Shown here piece by piece: positions 55,901 to 64,000 of a stretch of DNA of 64,000 bases. The notes under the pieces are model-generated. The model saw only the letters and a list, made by a program, of their open reading frames with translations, made no database searches and had not been told where the DNA came from. Numbering within the stretch: position 1 is the first letter of the stretch; every line of letters begins with the position of its first letter. Source of the DNA: Antedon mediterranea (Eukaryota > Echinodermata > Crinoidea > Comatulida > Antedonidae); the NCBI RefSeq assembly GCF_964355755.1, contig NC_092671.1, forward strand, positions 32,753,304-32,817,303, written 5' to 3'. Both the position numbers and the translations under genes were made by a program.

Positions 55901-56562
55901 ACATGAATTACATTTTCAACTAAAGTGCTTGAATTGTAGTAAAAATGGGCGTGTTTTACGTGTGACGGATGCATCATATACCATAACCTAAGTCGTAATC
56001 TAACCTTCCACGATGCAGGCGCCACACAATGATCTGTATTATTATAGAATTATGCCTATGATACTGAACACATTATAGATACAGAATCGAGTGACATTGT
56101 GTGTGTGCGTGCAATTAATGCAAACATTTTTAGCACGCGACTCTACAGCTTACTATGTCGGTCGGTCGGTTGGTCGGTCGGTTGGTAAACACAATCTCAA
56201 ATTTGACCACGCGACAGCAGCCATGTACATGGCCTTGTTTTAAGATCGCAAACGTCGAAATACTCTCATTTCAGAATTTTAATTAAAAGTAGGCCTAGGC
56301 CTATATAGATTAACTTTATTCGTATACTTTTTTACTAGTTTAAATACAGACTTTGTATGTCGCCGAGGACATTTGGGGACAATAATGTACACACCATACA
56401 AACGAGAAGGATGGAAAATGGCTGTGATGTTGTTCGGTGGCACGTATTACATAAGTGAAGTGATAACAGAAGAGAAAAAAGCTTATGAGGAAAACAGGAC
56501 GGACATTGAAAGAAGAATGGAGTATGTGGGATATAAGTTTGAGCAATGTATTACTAGTCGGG
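49956..56562 (+). CDS. DXO: DXO/Rai1-family decapping enzyme, first two exons (partial)
   Basis: Exon 1 49956-50293 (112 codons plus 2 nt) and exon 2 56339-56562 join in phase through an AG|T serine codon. DXO/Dom3Z removes incompletely capped and NAD-capped 5' ends and degrades the RNA. Exon 1 matches the family N-terminal lobe: PEELGCFSIDKN, YLYTPPGSQ, VYNLRDGYDTFHNHDD. Exon 2 gives CRRGHLGTIMYTPYKREGWK, FGGTYYISEV and ERRMEYVGYKFEQ, equivalent to the 'WRGHLTKLLTTPYE...LYLSEVET...MGYKFEQY' block. Exon 2 ends at a GTATGT donor. The catalytic GEVDC, E..LK and following motifs are not found in the remaining 7.4 kb, so the rest lies beyond the window or is lost. Intron 1 (6 kb) holds an antisense LINE. 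Confidence 0.88.
50294..50744. other. DXO intron 1, proximal part
   Basis: No element clearly defined; a segment at 50608-50660 (CAAGTTTATTTCGGAAATAT) resembles retroelement tail sequence. Confidence 0.3.
50745..50845. mobile_element. MITE family A, copy 6 (short)
   Basis: AGCAGCTCTGTCTGCACTATC to CGATAGTGTAGACAGAGCTT in 101 bp; most of the interior is deleted (only AAAAAGTGTGATGTGC and ATTTTTTGTAACATAAAG remain). It abuts the LINE 3' tail. Confidence 0.85.
50927..53890 (-). CDS. LINE ORF2: endonuclease-reverse transcriptase (987 aa)
   Basis: Cleaves target DNA and reverse-transcribes the element RNA. The N-terminal exonuclease-endonuclease-phosphatase domain (residues about 55-285) shows YTNAEGF, the catalytic Glu in GITETW (E88), GDFN (194-197), LDLIIT and SDHD (270-273). 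The reverse transcriptase (about 480-800) has KIDKSPGPDNI, NYRPISLTCIICKIFE, VIFLDYSKAFDSVPH, GVPQGSVLGPTLFALYINDL and the LFADDTKIY active site near residue 720. The C-terminus has the RRTFVYMDKDCFNVIYK and RPHLEFCVQVWNPYLQKDI region typical of CR1/L2-clade proteins. No stop or frameshift interrupts it, so the copy is young or recently active. Translation may use reinitiation after the overlapping ORF1 stop. Confidence 0.93.
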   Translation of the reverse strand: MYQCNPFVTTKNINEPNRTAPLFLQEDFDLEEDISFRDNTFVEHDFELAPQEEYLSCFYTNAEGFLNKRSEFFVLIEERKPHIIGITETWLSDNVLDAEIAMKGYNLFRKERANKAHGGLLLYVNEKLHVTICNELCQLNPESLWCTVEVDKHNKVLIGLCYRSMYNTPDENEQLFYQLRFIESVQSDHVLIIGDFNLKEINWKDMLVNASVTHPSNTFFEIINDLYLVQHVKSNTRHREGQRSSQLDLIITDDDFKVSNLLHLPPLGKSDHDCLFWQYVYKLDIPSKETKSFHNYNKGDYISIKRELSNINWSDEFDNQTTDEMYNSINEVLCNMTELYIPTFGSTRSKGQNKPWMTSAVKKSVKKKYQLYKSFRETQNERDHMAYKKQNNRTRQAVRNAQATFEKKILMEFKNKPKNFHKYVRSKQKVKTGITKLVNNDGLTLETDYEISEELNKCFQTFFTKEDPDEDITNFNYDTCDKSVENIEFSQEDVFKQLRGLKIDKSPGPDNINPCLLNKCAEELSEPLYFLFKKSTEEGKLPKIWKRADVSPIFKKGSKSQASNYRPISLTCIICKIFEHIIRNNILRHVKNNAILTTEQHGFVEKKSCLTNLLEFMEDVTKALDDNNNVDVIFLDYSKAFDSVPHRRLLMKLESYGIKGQLLLWIKDFLDNRQQRVKVRHASSSWADVISGVPQGSVLGPTLFALYINDLPKYVSSHIKLFADDTKIYSVVNNRNDGQLLQESLNNALQWSKEWMLAFNKSKCMVMHFGHSNVHFKYQIDEVELETVEKIKDLGVLITNDCKPSQHCAKVSQRAMNCLRSIRRTFVYMDKDCFNVIYKHYVRPHLEFCVQVWNPYLQKDINVIERVQRRATKLVPCIRSYSYEDRLKFLGLTTLYDRRIRGDLIEAYKIVKGFEGVAKDDFFQMRSNISRITRGHHLRFFKPTFHKGLNCRRHTFSQRVINHWNSLPADVVNSETANTFKNRIDTM
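53859..54788 (-). CDS. LINE ORF1: PHD-finger RNA-binding-type protein (309 aa)
   Basis: Starts MSNKNSGPSRGSVKS with a basic, disordered tail. Residues about 48-102 form a C4HC3 PHD-type zinc finger (CNCCKDDI, ECQKCLEWTHQTC, MWFCDSC). A coiled coil follows (KLTERLDNITMTIQKLVESI..., about 125-170), then RRENNIILHNVPE and KPIRLGTKRNDEKPRLLRIT, the L1-ORF1-like RRM/CTD pattern. PHD-coiled coil-RRM is a known ORF1 type in CR1-related LINEs. It probably packages element RNA. It ends 32 nt inside ORF2. Confidence 0.88.
   Translation of the reverse strand: MSNKNSGPSRGSVKSAPSGGTRDKSRRDSRHVSDNVGLATGNSDNETVKCNCCKDDIIGGEKSIECQKCLEWTHQTCSGMNNSEYKALEKGRQNLMWFCDSCSGQVSKLVKDGENRPSGEENFVKLTERLDNITMTIQKLVESIEKKDENIEKIVEEKVKVYIDERFDRQRRENNIILHNVPEVGTDDVDARKEQDRVKATEVLNFLNVNTTISKPIRLGTKRNDEKPRLLRITVDGVEVKREILKKAKGLKQAVNKGYDRIFLTPDLTPSQREESSKLRAQLRLRRDKGENVIIRKRKIVSVQSFRDH
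54919..55841. mobile_element. Foldback element with GGTCCGGCCGGACCAGTTTTGGC units
   Basis: Outer ends GCCTGTCACG and CGTGACATGC are inverted. The left 110 bp and right 190 bp are filled with variants of GGTCCGGCCGGACCAGTTTT and GGCxGCCAAAA in both orientations, separated by about 620 bp of plain AT-rich DNA. No ORF. It sits between the LINE and DXO exon 2. Confidence 0.75.
56150..56255 (+). repeat. (GGTC)n-headed repeat, copy 1
   Basis: TATGTCGGTCGGTCGGTTGG, ACCACGCGACAGCAGCCATG and TACATGGCCTTGTTTT recur at 61528-61850, where the copy is split by a later insertion. Confidence 0.7.
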
Positions 56563-56587
56563 GTATGTAAAACCGGTTTTCCACTTG

Positions 56588-56722
56588 ACAAATGAGTCAG
56601 CCGATTCTGCTACTGTCCATATATGTATGTTAAAAGTACAGTATTTATGCAGACAGCATACACTTTATATAGTTATACAGATACATACCTATTGACAGTA
56701 GCAGAATCGGGTCAATGAGTAT
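56588..56722. repeat. Small MITE-like inverted repeat
   Basis: TGAGTCAGCCGATTCTGCTACTG pairs with GACAGTAGCAGAATCGGGTC about 130 bp apart, just after DXO exon 2. Confidence 0.55.
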
Positions 56723-57380
56723 TAATATTTTCATCTAATTTTTGTGAAAATTGAATTGAAAAGAAGGCTTTATGTCCACAGATTATTTATTCTATTTCTT
56801 CTTTTGTATTTTCTAACAAGTAAAAAGCTGATTTTCATAAAATACACCCGTTAAATTTGAAGAATGTTGGTTGGTGTTTTGCTATGTTAAATCCAAAAAA
56901 CGATAAGTGTTTCCCTTTGTTAAGAGAATTCTTAATGTATAAGGGTAAGTACTGTTTAGCCTAAGTGTGATTGGTGAATACGGTCACAGGGTCCACCACC
57001 TCGGTCTCAACTTGAACTTATAACCATGAGTCTGATTTGAGGAAGTGGAGTATATCATTCTCTATCGCTAGAGGTACTGTATTATATAGAAATCTTCTCG
57101 CCGCGCCTGAAAACGCATATTTTCAATATTCAATCAAAGCGTGTCATGGGAATTATGGGAGTGAATAGGCTTACGCGCCGCGTACGACGTGTGTTTCACT
57201 GTTTTTATTTCGCATTTAAAAGTTTTACTATAAGTTCAACACAGAGCCAGAGAGAAATCGAACATTTCTTTATAAAATAGTTATTTGATTACCTAAAAAA
57301 AACTAGAAATGGACAGCGATTGATATACTGCAGTCGTGGATATACGGTTTAGGGTGGTGTTTTCCATGCCAAAATGAATT
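56723..57380. other. No gene recognised
   Basis: Searched for the missing DXO motifs and for kinase-related sequence; none seen. Confidence 0.45.
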
Positions 57381-57722
57381 TTTATGCTCGTACAAACTCT
57401 CTCGCCTATCCATCGTTTCCCTATTCTTTGGTCTTCACTTCCTTCCTCACTTAAAGACTCGTCTTTCCTCTCTGCTCTTTCTGTTTTCAGTTAAAACAAC
57501 ATTTTACTGATTATATACCATAATACGAATCCTGTATACATTTTATTTTACTAGTTCTATAATATGTTTTTAAATTTGTAAAAATGTATATTTTATATTG
57601 ATAAATAATTCTATGTAGTTAAGTGTTTCTGTGGCCCCAAACATATCATGTTATGGTGACTCTGTGTTGCTTTTGGGGTCACAGAACATTTTTATAACGT
57701 CGAATAAATAAATGAAATGAAA
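57380..57722 (+). mobile_element. Probable retroelement 3' end
   Basis: CTTCACTTCCTTCCTCACTT, ACTCTGTGTTGCTTTTGGGG and a terminal AATAAATAAATGAAATGAAA repeat resemble a non-LTR 3' UTR with a simple-repeat tail. No coding remnant. Confidence 0.35.
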
Positions 57723-57759
57723 ACAAGATTTCCTTGCGGAATTCAAAGAGGGCGGTGGT

Positions 57760-58080
57760 TCATTGCGTGCGCGCGCCAAGTGCGTGTTCTATCTACGCTA
57801 GCCTTAGCAACTTTTTGTAGCGACGGCCATGGAGATCGATTCATAGGCGCGGCGCGGCGCGCCTAGGCTACATGAACTTCAAAGGTAAGCATCGTTATAA
57901 CAAAATTATCCGTAATTTTACGTGTTTTTTATTGGTTATTTGGCAAATTTCTTACAAAATATGTGGTGATAGTGATTAATAAAGGTTCAATATTATATAC
58001 ACCTACTCAAATATTTTACACATCTAAGCCTACTAAAGATTACCGAAATTTTATAATTTATTTTATATTTAATAAAAATA
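57760..58080 (+). promoter_or_regulatory. Kinase copy 2: 5' flank and probable noncoding first exon
   Basis: GGTTCATTGCGTGCGCGCGCC, GCGTGTTCTATCT, TAGCGACGGCCATGG and CTTCAAAGGTAAGCATCG match copy 1 (18925-19070). A GCGCGGCGCGGCGCGCC insertion is specific to copy 2. The intron start is at GTAAGC about 57883. Confidence 0.55.
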
Positions 58081-58204
58081 AAATCCTAACCTACTAGCTA
58101 GGGCCTAGGCCTAGGCTTAGCCCTCTCTGTACTCTCTCATCTGTATTGTATGTAAACGATTCTTCTTGTGGCCCTGGGCGGGCCTAGGCATAGCTAGAGT
58201 AATC

Positions 58205-58253
58205 GAGTCTTTTTTTTTTGGTGGGGGGGGGGGGGGGGGGGGTGGGGGGCGGA
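58205..58253 (+). repeat. Poly-T/poly-G tract
   Basis: T9, GG, T, then more than 20 consecutive G with one T, then GGGGGGCGG. The length may be unreliable. Comparable T-to-G junctions occur at 25185-25216 and 5957-5997. Confidence 0.75.
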
Positions 58254-58356
58254 GATTTGTACCGAAGTTTTTGCATTGTGCTCGCCTATGTCAGAATTAA
58301 CCATAATTTATATGTAGGCCTAGGGTAGGCCTAGGCCTAGATTGTTCTTATAGATT

Positions 58357-61098
58357 ATGCCCGGACGAATAAGGAATTTATTTAAAAGGAGTGGTAAAAA
58401 ATGGTAATTTTACTAGTTATTTCACACATAAAAGTATGAAAGAAGTATCTAAAATGAAAATAAAAGAAACAATCATTAATCTGGTATAGGCCTAGACATT
58501 TTTAAATACTGGACGTTATTTACCAACAGGCACTCTCGTTTCAATACTTTCTTTAACAAGTATTTCCGATGTTGCTTCTGTTCCATAAAACCTGATAATG
58601 ATAACAATACAACTACAGGCTACCAGGTTTGGGTCAAGATACCATCGCATATCCGTGTTATCATTTTAAAACTGATATACGGCATTGCTTTTGACCCAAT
58701 CCAACGTGACTTCATTGGTTACAATCCAGACCCAACGTTGGACATCTCAATCAGGCAATACGCCAGAGCTCTGGTCATCTTGGACAACAGCTGTCTGAAC
58801 GATAACATCTCCAATGCCATGGGTATCACCAATTCAGAACCCGATCACATTGCCGCACTAAACATCATCAGAAAGTGTTTCAACATGGACGCAATCAACT
58901 CGGTTCCATCACTCATTCAACCACTTGTTGTTGTTAAAGGTCAGTTTGCCAACTCTGTGGTAAAGAATGTTGGTTCAGTCCATGCAAGAGTCATGTCATG
59001 AAAACACATTGTGCGATTGAAACCCACCAGATGTCCAGCGTGTCTATCAACAGCATCATTGCAAAATGGCTTCGAAGAAGACCTGAACGTGTCATCAGTA
59101 CCGAACCATTCCACTTGTGTTTAAATACCATGTCATACAAGGTACCCACCTGCATGGCATTATAATATTAACACATTATAAAACATGTATTTGATACGTT
59201 TACCGATGCATACTAATAAATATTTCTTTTGAAAAATAAAAGCTTCGTTTTATTTGAATCTCTTTATTACAGCACATGAATACGACACCGTTGGGAAATA
59301 CGGATAGTTCCCTAAAAACTAGACCAAAGCATGAACAAGTTAACAAGGTAATGTTCAAAACCACGTCTAATGAAACTGCTCTTTAGAATATCTGCACTGA
59401 TAACAGCAATGGATTTCTCTTTCAAACAATCAATCGATTAATGAACTAAATAGCTTACTAATTGTCTTGCTATAAACATTTGTGTTCTTTCTTTTTATAG
59501 GCACTTCAATTATGTTATCGATCGTTGTTCCTGCCATCCAGACCCGATACCACCCCTCCTTTATACACATCGGCCATCTACTACAACAACAAACTGGTTA
59601 TAAGCTTCTTGTTCAATCACTTGCAGTCTTCAGTGCATATCATCTTTGAAAGTGAACAAGCCCGATCAATCTTTGTAATGCTTGCCAGAATGTGGATGCT
59701 ATTTGCTGACAGCAATGGTGTTGGGAACCAAAGTGTGACAACATTAAATGAAACACCAGCATCTGATGCATACTGGTTGCTGTACCATATTTACCAAGCT
59801 CTGTGTGGTTGGATGCATCTCGTTATTCCCAACCTGAGCCGGCAAACTGCTGTAATGTCTCTCCTAGGTGAAGATAGTGACACTTCACGAGCTTTGTGCC
59901 TATCATATTCCGTCAGAAGTCATCATTACACCACCAGCTTTCAAAATGATGTATATGCCCCAGTTGTTGATACGGATGATTATGACACCACTTCGTCGAC
60001 TGCTTCATTCAACGGAGAATGGAAAAGTAATTTGTGCATTTATTACCACGACAAAGAAACATCCAAGTCTTCGTTATGCGTAGAGTGGCAGAATATATCG
60101 GTATCGTACCAAGGCCAGGGAATATTAACATCAGCATATAACTTCAGTCTGCCTGACCATCTTTCGATGTTAGATTCAATACTACCAACCGATCTTCCAA
60201 TATTATCAGTTGAAGATGTATACCCATTACCGGTAAACATTTTACATTTTCTTTCTTTTTTTGATATTTATTTATAAATCTAAATCTAAACCAAAAGTAA
60301 CCTCATTGTTTTTATTTCTCAGGTGACGCTTGGAAAAGGTTCGTACGGCGAAGTATCTTTATATCGAATGAATTCTTTAGATGGCCCTCTTGTTGCTGTG
60401 AAATCTTGCATGGCCCCAACGGACAAATCGAAGCAACCGATGTATGAGTTTTTAGTGACACTCGAAGCCGTGGACAAATGATGCTATCAAGGGACAGCAG
60501 ATTATTCCCATTCATTTATGGCATTTGCAAGAGAGGTTTATTTGAAAGAAGAAAGAAGATCGTCATCGAGTATGTGGGAGATCCAGCACGTCTCCAGTCT
60601 GTGACTCTATCTAAAGCCATCAAATTGCAAGACCCACAACTGAGTCTCATAGAAGGTCTCCACATAGCGGTAGATATAGCAGAGGGAGTTGGAATAATGC
60701 AAGCACACGGAATCATCCACAATGATCTAGCTACTAGGAACGTTCTTGTCCACCATAATGGTGACAGATGGGGTGCCAAAATTATTGACTTTGGCGCTGT
60801 CTGTAATGTGAACGCTTCATTCGACATGTTTCAGCTGAACAAAACCCCAGCTGCAAATAGAGAAAGTGCAACGTCTTCCCACAGAGAGCATGCACCGGAG
60901 CTTCATTTCCTGAATTCACCCCCGTCATTTAAATCAGACATTTATAGTCTTGGAATAATGTTCGTCGTCATGGGTACTATTTTATATATGAAACCTCTTC
61001 TTGAAATAGGCAAGCAGTGCACTGATCGTGATCCAGACCGCCGCCCTGCCATTAATGATATTGTTAGCATGTTGAAAAACAATATCAACACTTTGTAA
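58357..61098 (+). pseudogene. Kinase gene copy 2: unknown N-terminal region plus protein kinase domain, two frameshifts
   Basis: Exons 58357-58403, 58530-59141, 59273-59347, 59501-60232, 60323-61098; splice sites and phases are sound. The first about 430 residues (WVKIPSHIRVIILKLIYGIA, YQVW, WLLYHIYQALCGWMHLVI, SLCVEWQNISVSYQ) match nothing I know. The kinase domain has the glycine loop GKGSYGEV, VAVK, HGIIHNDLATRN (HND in place of HRD; Asp and Asn kept), IDFG, HAPEL (APE), SDIYSLG and DPDRRP, closest in style to tyrosine-kinase-like enzymes; the segment after SDIYSLG is unusually short. Two indels break it: two extra bases at about 58991-58994 relative to copy 1 (frame ends MS, stop 58999-59001), and one missing base at about 60476-60480, where VDK meets TGA and the next frame resumes MMLSRDSRLFPFIYG. 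These could be true lesions or assembly errors. Confidence 0.85.
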
Positions 61099-61520
61099 TT
61101 CACTCAGCTGTTCCATAAAGCAATTACATTATTTTAATAAAATGCAATCAATCTAATAATAATTTCAATTCAATAATAATTTTTACGAAATATCACAATG
61201 TACTTTTAAATTATTTACTTTCTACACATCATTAAAATGTATAATATTATCAGAAATTGGTTAAGCAAATAAATATATTATTTTTATAACTACTAATTAC
61301 ATGAATTAAATGGTTTTTATTTTGATTTTTTTTGTTGATCTCTACAAGCAATGCTGACATTTTATCAACCTATTTTTTAATTGTGTATTGTACTTCTTTA
61401 AAGCTGAACGACACTCTTGGTGGTTCAAAAATAGAACACCTCATAGGATCCTAAAGAGAAGCCTTATTTCACCATCTACATTTAAATCGAATGTTCATAG
61501 CCTAGTCATCATTTTTATAC
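61099..61520. other. Kinase copy 2 3' flank
   Basis: Homologous to 22605-22830 as far as about 61330, including AATAAAATGCAA, a possible polyadenylation signal. After that nothing is recognised. Confidence 0.6.
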
Positions 61521-61527
61521 AGCTCAC

Positions 61528-61850
61528 TATGTCGGTCGGTTGGTCGGTCGGTCGGAAACACTAACTTGAGCACGCATCTTTATATCTTTTTAGCTCTGTA
61601 ATATAAATTTTCACTGTATACATATTTGTTTTATTATATTTAGATTTCAACACAATATCAAAATATTTTCTATAATCTTTTTACTTCAGACTGTGCAATA
61701 TCCCTTATATATAGTTATTGATAGATAGATAATATAACCTGTATCATATTGTTGATCATTGCAATAAAAGTGGGTTGCCCCCACAAAAGAAAAAAAAAAT
61801 TGAGCACGCGACTGCAGCCATGTATATGGCCTTGTTGTTCTAAACATACG
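61528..61850 (+). repeat. (GGTC)n-headed repeat, copy 2, split by an insertion
   Basis: TATGTCGGTCGGTTGGTCGG matches 56155 onward. The repeat continues at 61800 with TTGAGCACGCGACTGCAGCC and ATGTATATGGCCTTGTTGTT after the 224-bp insertion at 61576-61799. Confidence 0.75.
61576..61799 (+). mobile_element. PolyA-tailed retroinsertion with 10-bp target duplication
   Basis: Flanked by TTGAGCACGC at 61566-61575 and 61800-61809. It ends with AATAAA (61763-61768), TGGGTTGCCCCCACAAAAG and an A run. Target duplication, signal and tail are the marks of LINE-mediated insertion of a polyadenylated RNA. The source transcript was not identified; no ORF. Confidence 0.75.
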
Positions 61851-62539
61851 TGCTTTGTTGGATACTTGCTTACTTGCTGATTACGTTCCGCGAATTCGTA
61901 TGCCGGGTTATTCTTGGTTTTAAGACGACATTTGGCTATTATATGTGCCCTGCCCCTCCCGGTATTGGCTAAATTAATACAATGAATAATCAAATTGGTT
62001 TATGAGAGAAGTGTATTAAATTTTGAAAGCTAAAAAAACACAAAAAAAAGGAAATGTCTCGAAGCACTGAGAAAACAAAAAAGGCTAGGGTTACTGTGTT
62101 TTTTTAAAATATTAAAATGGTTTTTGTGTCAAGTATTAATTCAAACATGATGTTCATCATGGAATTTGTGATTGTGTTATTATTTGGGAGCTATTTTAGA
62201 GACAGGTAAATTACTATTTCTCTTTTGTTCTGCATAGAGTGAGGAAGTAAATCATTTTTCCGTTCAGTTTTGTATGGCATACACATTTAAGTTCAAACTG
62301 AAAACAATTCTAAATAAATGTTGAAAGCTTTAAAGAACAACTATAATGATATGTAAAAGTAAAAACAGTTATTTTAAAATTAATTTTAACGTGCGTTAAT
62401 AAAATGTCATCCTGACCGTAAGATTATTAACCAAGAAAGTTCATGTTCTTGTGGATCCAAAATGGTTTCTTCTATTTCAAAATCCAGTTACCGATTCACC
62501 AATGAGATATTTCCCTTAAATCCTAAGGATTTCCCTTAA
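61850..62539. other. No gene recognised
   Basis: AT-rich, no protein or paired repeat found. CTTGTTGTTCTAAACATACG at the start belongs to the preceding repeat. Confidence 0.4.
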
Positions 62540-62800
62540 ATCAACGCTGGTCTAATAGTCAGCTCAACCATCTATTGGCTAATAAATGCCCAACCATGTT
62601 TAGGAAATGTGTTTATAAAATAGTTGGTTATTTTGAATGTTCCAACATTGGTTAATTTTTAATGCTCAACTATTGGATACAGTTTTACTATTCCAACATT
62701 GGGTAATTTCAAAGCTCAACTATTGGGTAATTTTCACAGTTATGTCTGTTAGCATTGTATACCAACGTTGGTAGTTTTATTTGCTCAACTTCTGGGTATT
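62540..62800. repeat. Diverged tandem repeat with CCAACATTGG / CTCAACTATTGGG
   Basis: Three to four rounds of TTCCAACATTGGxTAATTT and GCTCAACTATTGGGTA about 65-70 bp apart, progressively diverged (CCAACGTTGGTAG, GCTCAACTTCTGGGTA). Confidence 0.6.
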
Positions 62801-63149
62801 GTTAATTTACCATTTTATTGGTAAATGCTTCATATTGATTGTGAAATTGTTGCCTCTGGTTAAATTATTGAATAAAATGAAAACAACAAAAAACATTAAA
62901 CATTAAAATCTCTTAACACTTTTATTTAAAACAATATAGGCATAGACCTAACTGCCACCAGGCATGACACTGTTTTCACAAAAAGCAGTATGTTTTGATA
63001 CATGATTCACTATATTTAGAGGTTCATGATATAAAAAAAGCCACAATCTTGTATTTTTAATCAAAAAAATGTTTTGTACAGTATACATATTAAACCTTTT
63101 CAATAAAACCGCTGCAATGTAATGTTTTAAAATTAGATTTATTAAGACC

Positions 63150-64000
63150 ATTAATTAACTATTGTGTCTAATACTGTCAATGGTAACTGGGTTATATGCC
63201 TAAATATGGAAATTTGGGTTATATCAAAATACACCATGTTTTTTTCCTTTTTCTGAATAGTGTAAATTCTGAAGCATAAACGAGTAAATTTCTAGTATTC
63301 TTTAACATGATAGGCCTTAAAAAGAAATAATGTTACATTAAATCGTTTTCCTGAAAGAGGTATTCACTTACAAGCATACAATTATTATGTTTTTTTTTTG
63401 TTAAACCACCAATAAAGTTCTTAAAACATATTTCTAATTCTAAACATATACACTTGTTTGAATTTCCTAGTCCTAAAGCCCTCAATGAGAAACTTTTAAC
63501 ATTATCTTTTGACTAGTTCAAATACAACTTTCAAAACTATTTGCACTTTTCTTGATATTTGCAATCAAGTTAAAATGAATTTTCAGATTTAATAAACAGA
63601 ACCAAAAAAAGTTAAAGCTTAAAAAAAAAATAGATTAATTAAGACCTTTAATGGTGGTTGTACAAAAAGTGTGATCATGATATATTCAATTAACTATTGT
63701 GTCTAATACTGTCAATGGTAACTAGGTTATATGCCTAAATATGGAAATTTGGGTTATATCAAAATACATGTTTTTTTCCCTTTTTATGGATAGTGTAAAT
63801 TTTGAAGTAAAAGAGAGCCAATTTAAGCAGACTTTTTTAATATTAAAAGTAAATATTTGTATAAAACATTTAACATGATAGGCCTAAAAAATTGTAAAAA
63901 ATATAATTACTATATTACATTAAATCAGTTTCCTGTTAAGGTATTGTGTTTTTTTTTATTAAACCACCATTAAAGTTCTTAAAACATATTTCTAATTCTT
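63150..64000. repeat. Direct repeat, period ~540 bp, running off the window
   Basis: 63155-63440 recurs at 63690-64000: ATTGTGTCTAATACTGTCAA, GGTTATATGCCTAAATATGG, ATTTGGGTTATATCAAAATA, AACATGATAGGCCT and AGTTCTTAAAACATATTTCT. At least two units, with small indels; the second is cut by the window end. Confidence 0.85.

Noticed and set aside
58221-58252. Exact G-run length as a biological signal
   Set aside because: Long homopolymers are prone to assembly error; only its presence is reported.
57760-61098. Kinase gene as a captured viral or bacterial gene
   Set aside because: It has five exons with ordinary GT..AG introns and eukaryotic kinase motifs; nothing points to a virus or to horizontal transfer.

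Overview
The window is nuclear DNA of an animal. It is AT-rich, with spliced genes split by GT..AG introns and dense, diverse transposon debris. Gene content (frataxin, CHMP2A, a DXO/Rai1-family enzyme) is generic metazoan. The 5S-rRNA-derived SINEs, CR1-like and Penelope-like elements, GGCCTA-rich low-complexity DNA and many MITEs suggest a marine invertebrate, perhaps an echinoderm such as a crinoid. That placement is inference only.

Layout. 1-15.8 kb: a frataxin gene (FXN, minus strand, five exons, complete) lies between two long inverted-repeat arms (about 1.0-3.1 kb and 11.6-15.8 kb). Between FXN and the right arm are an inverted partial copy of FXN exon 4 and a 4.4-kb transposon with long terminal inverted repeats and a decayed two-exon protein. 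15.8-23.9 kb: repeats, a P-element transposase fragment, a 25-bp minisatellite, and a truncated copy of an unusual protein-kinase gene whose first intron holds a 1.6-kb transposon. 23.9-26 kb: a Penelope-like element inserted in an AT-rich tandem array. 26.3-40.5 kb: one 19-exon minus-strand gene (938 codons, all exon phases agree) that I cannot name; its introns hold MITEs, a solo LTR, Helitron-like elements and foldback elements. 41.3-46.5 kb: complete CHMP2A on the plus strand, head-to-head with that gene across an 814-bp shared promoter interval; one intron carries a 1.5-kb minisatellite. 49.96-56.6 kb: the first two exons of a DXO/Rai1-family gene; between them lies an apparently intact CR1-like LINE (ORF1 with PHD finger, ORF2 with endonuclease and reverse transcriptase) in antisense. 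57.7-61.1 kb: a fuller second copy of the kinase gene, with two frame-breaking indels. 61.1-64 kb: repeats only.

The host genes do housekeeping work: FXN in mitochondrial iron-sulfur assembly, CHMP2A in ESCRT-III membrane scission, DXO in RNA 5'-end quality control. There is no operon-like logic. The parts most worth following are the kinase family with its unrecognised N-terminal region, whose 5' flanking module also occurs at the outer end of the inverted repeat around FXN, and the inverted FXN exon duplicate, which could give double-stranded RNA.
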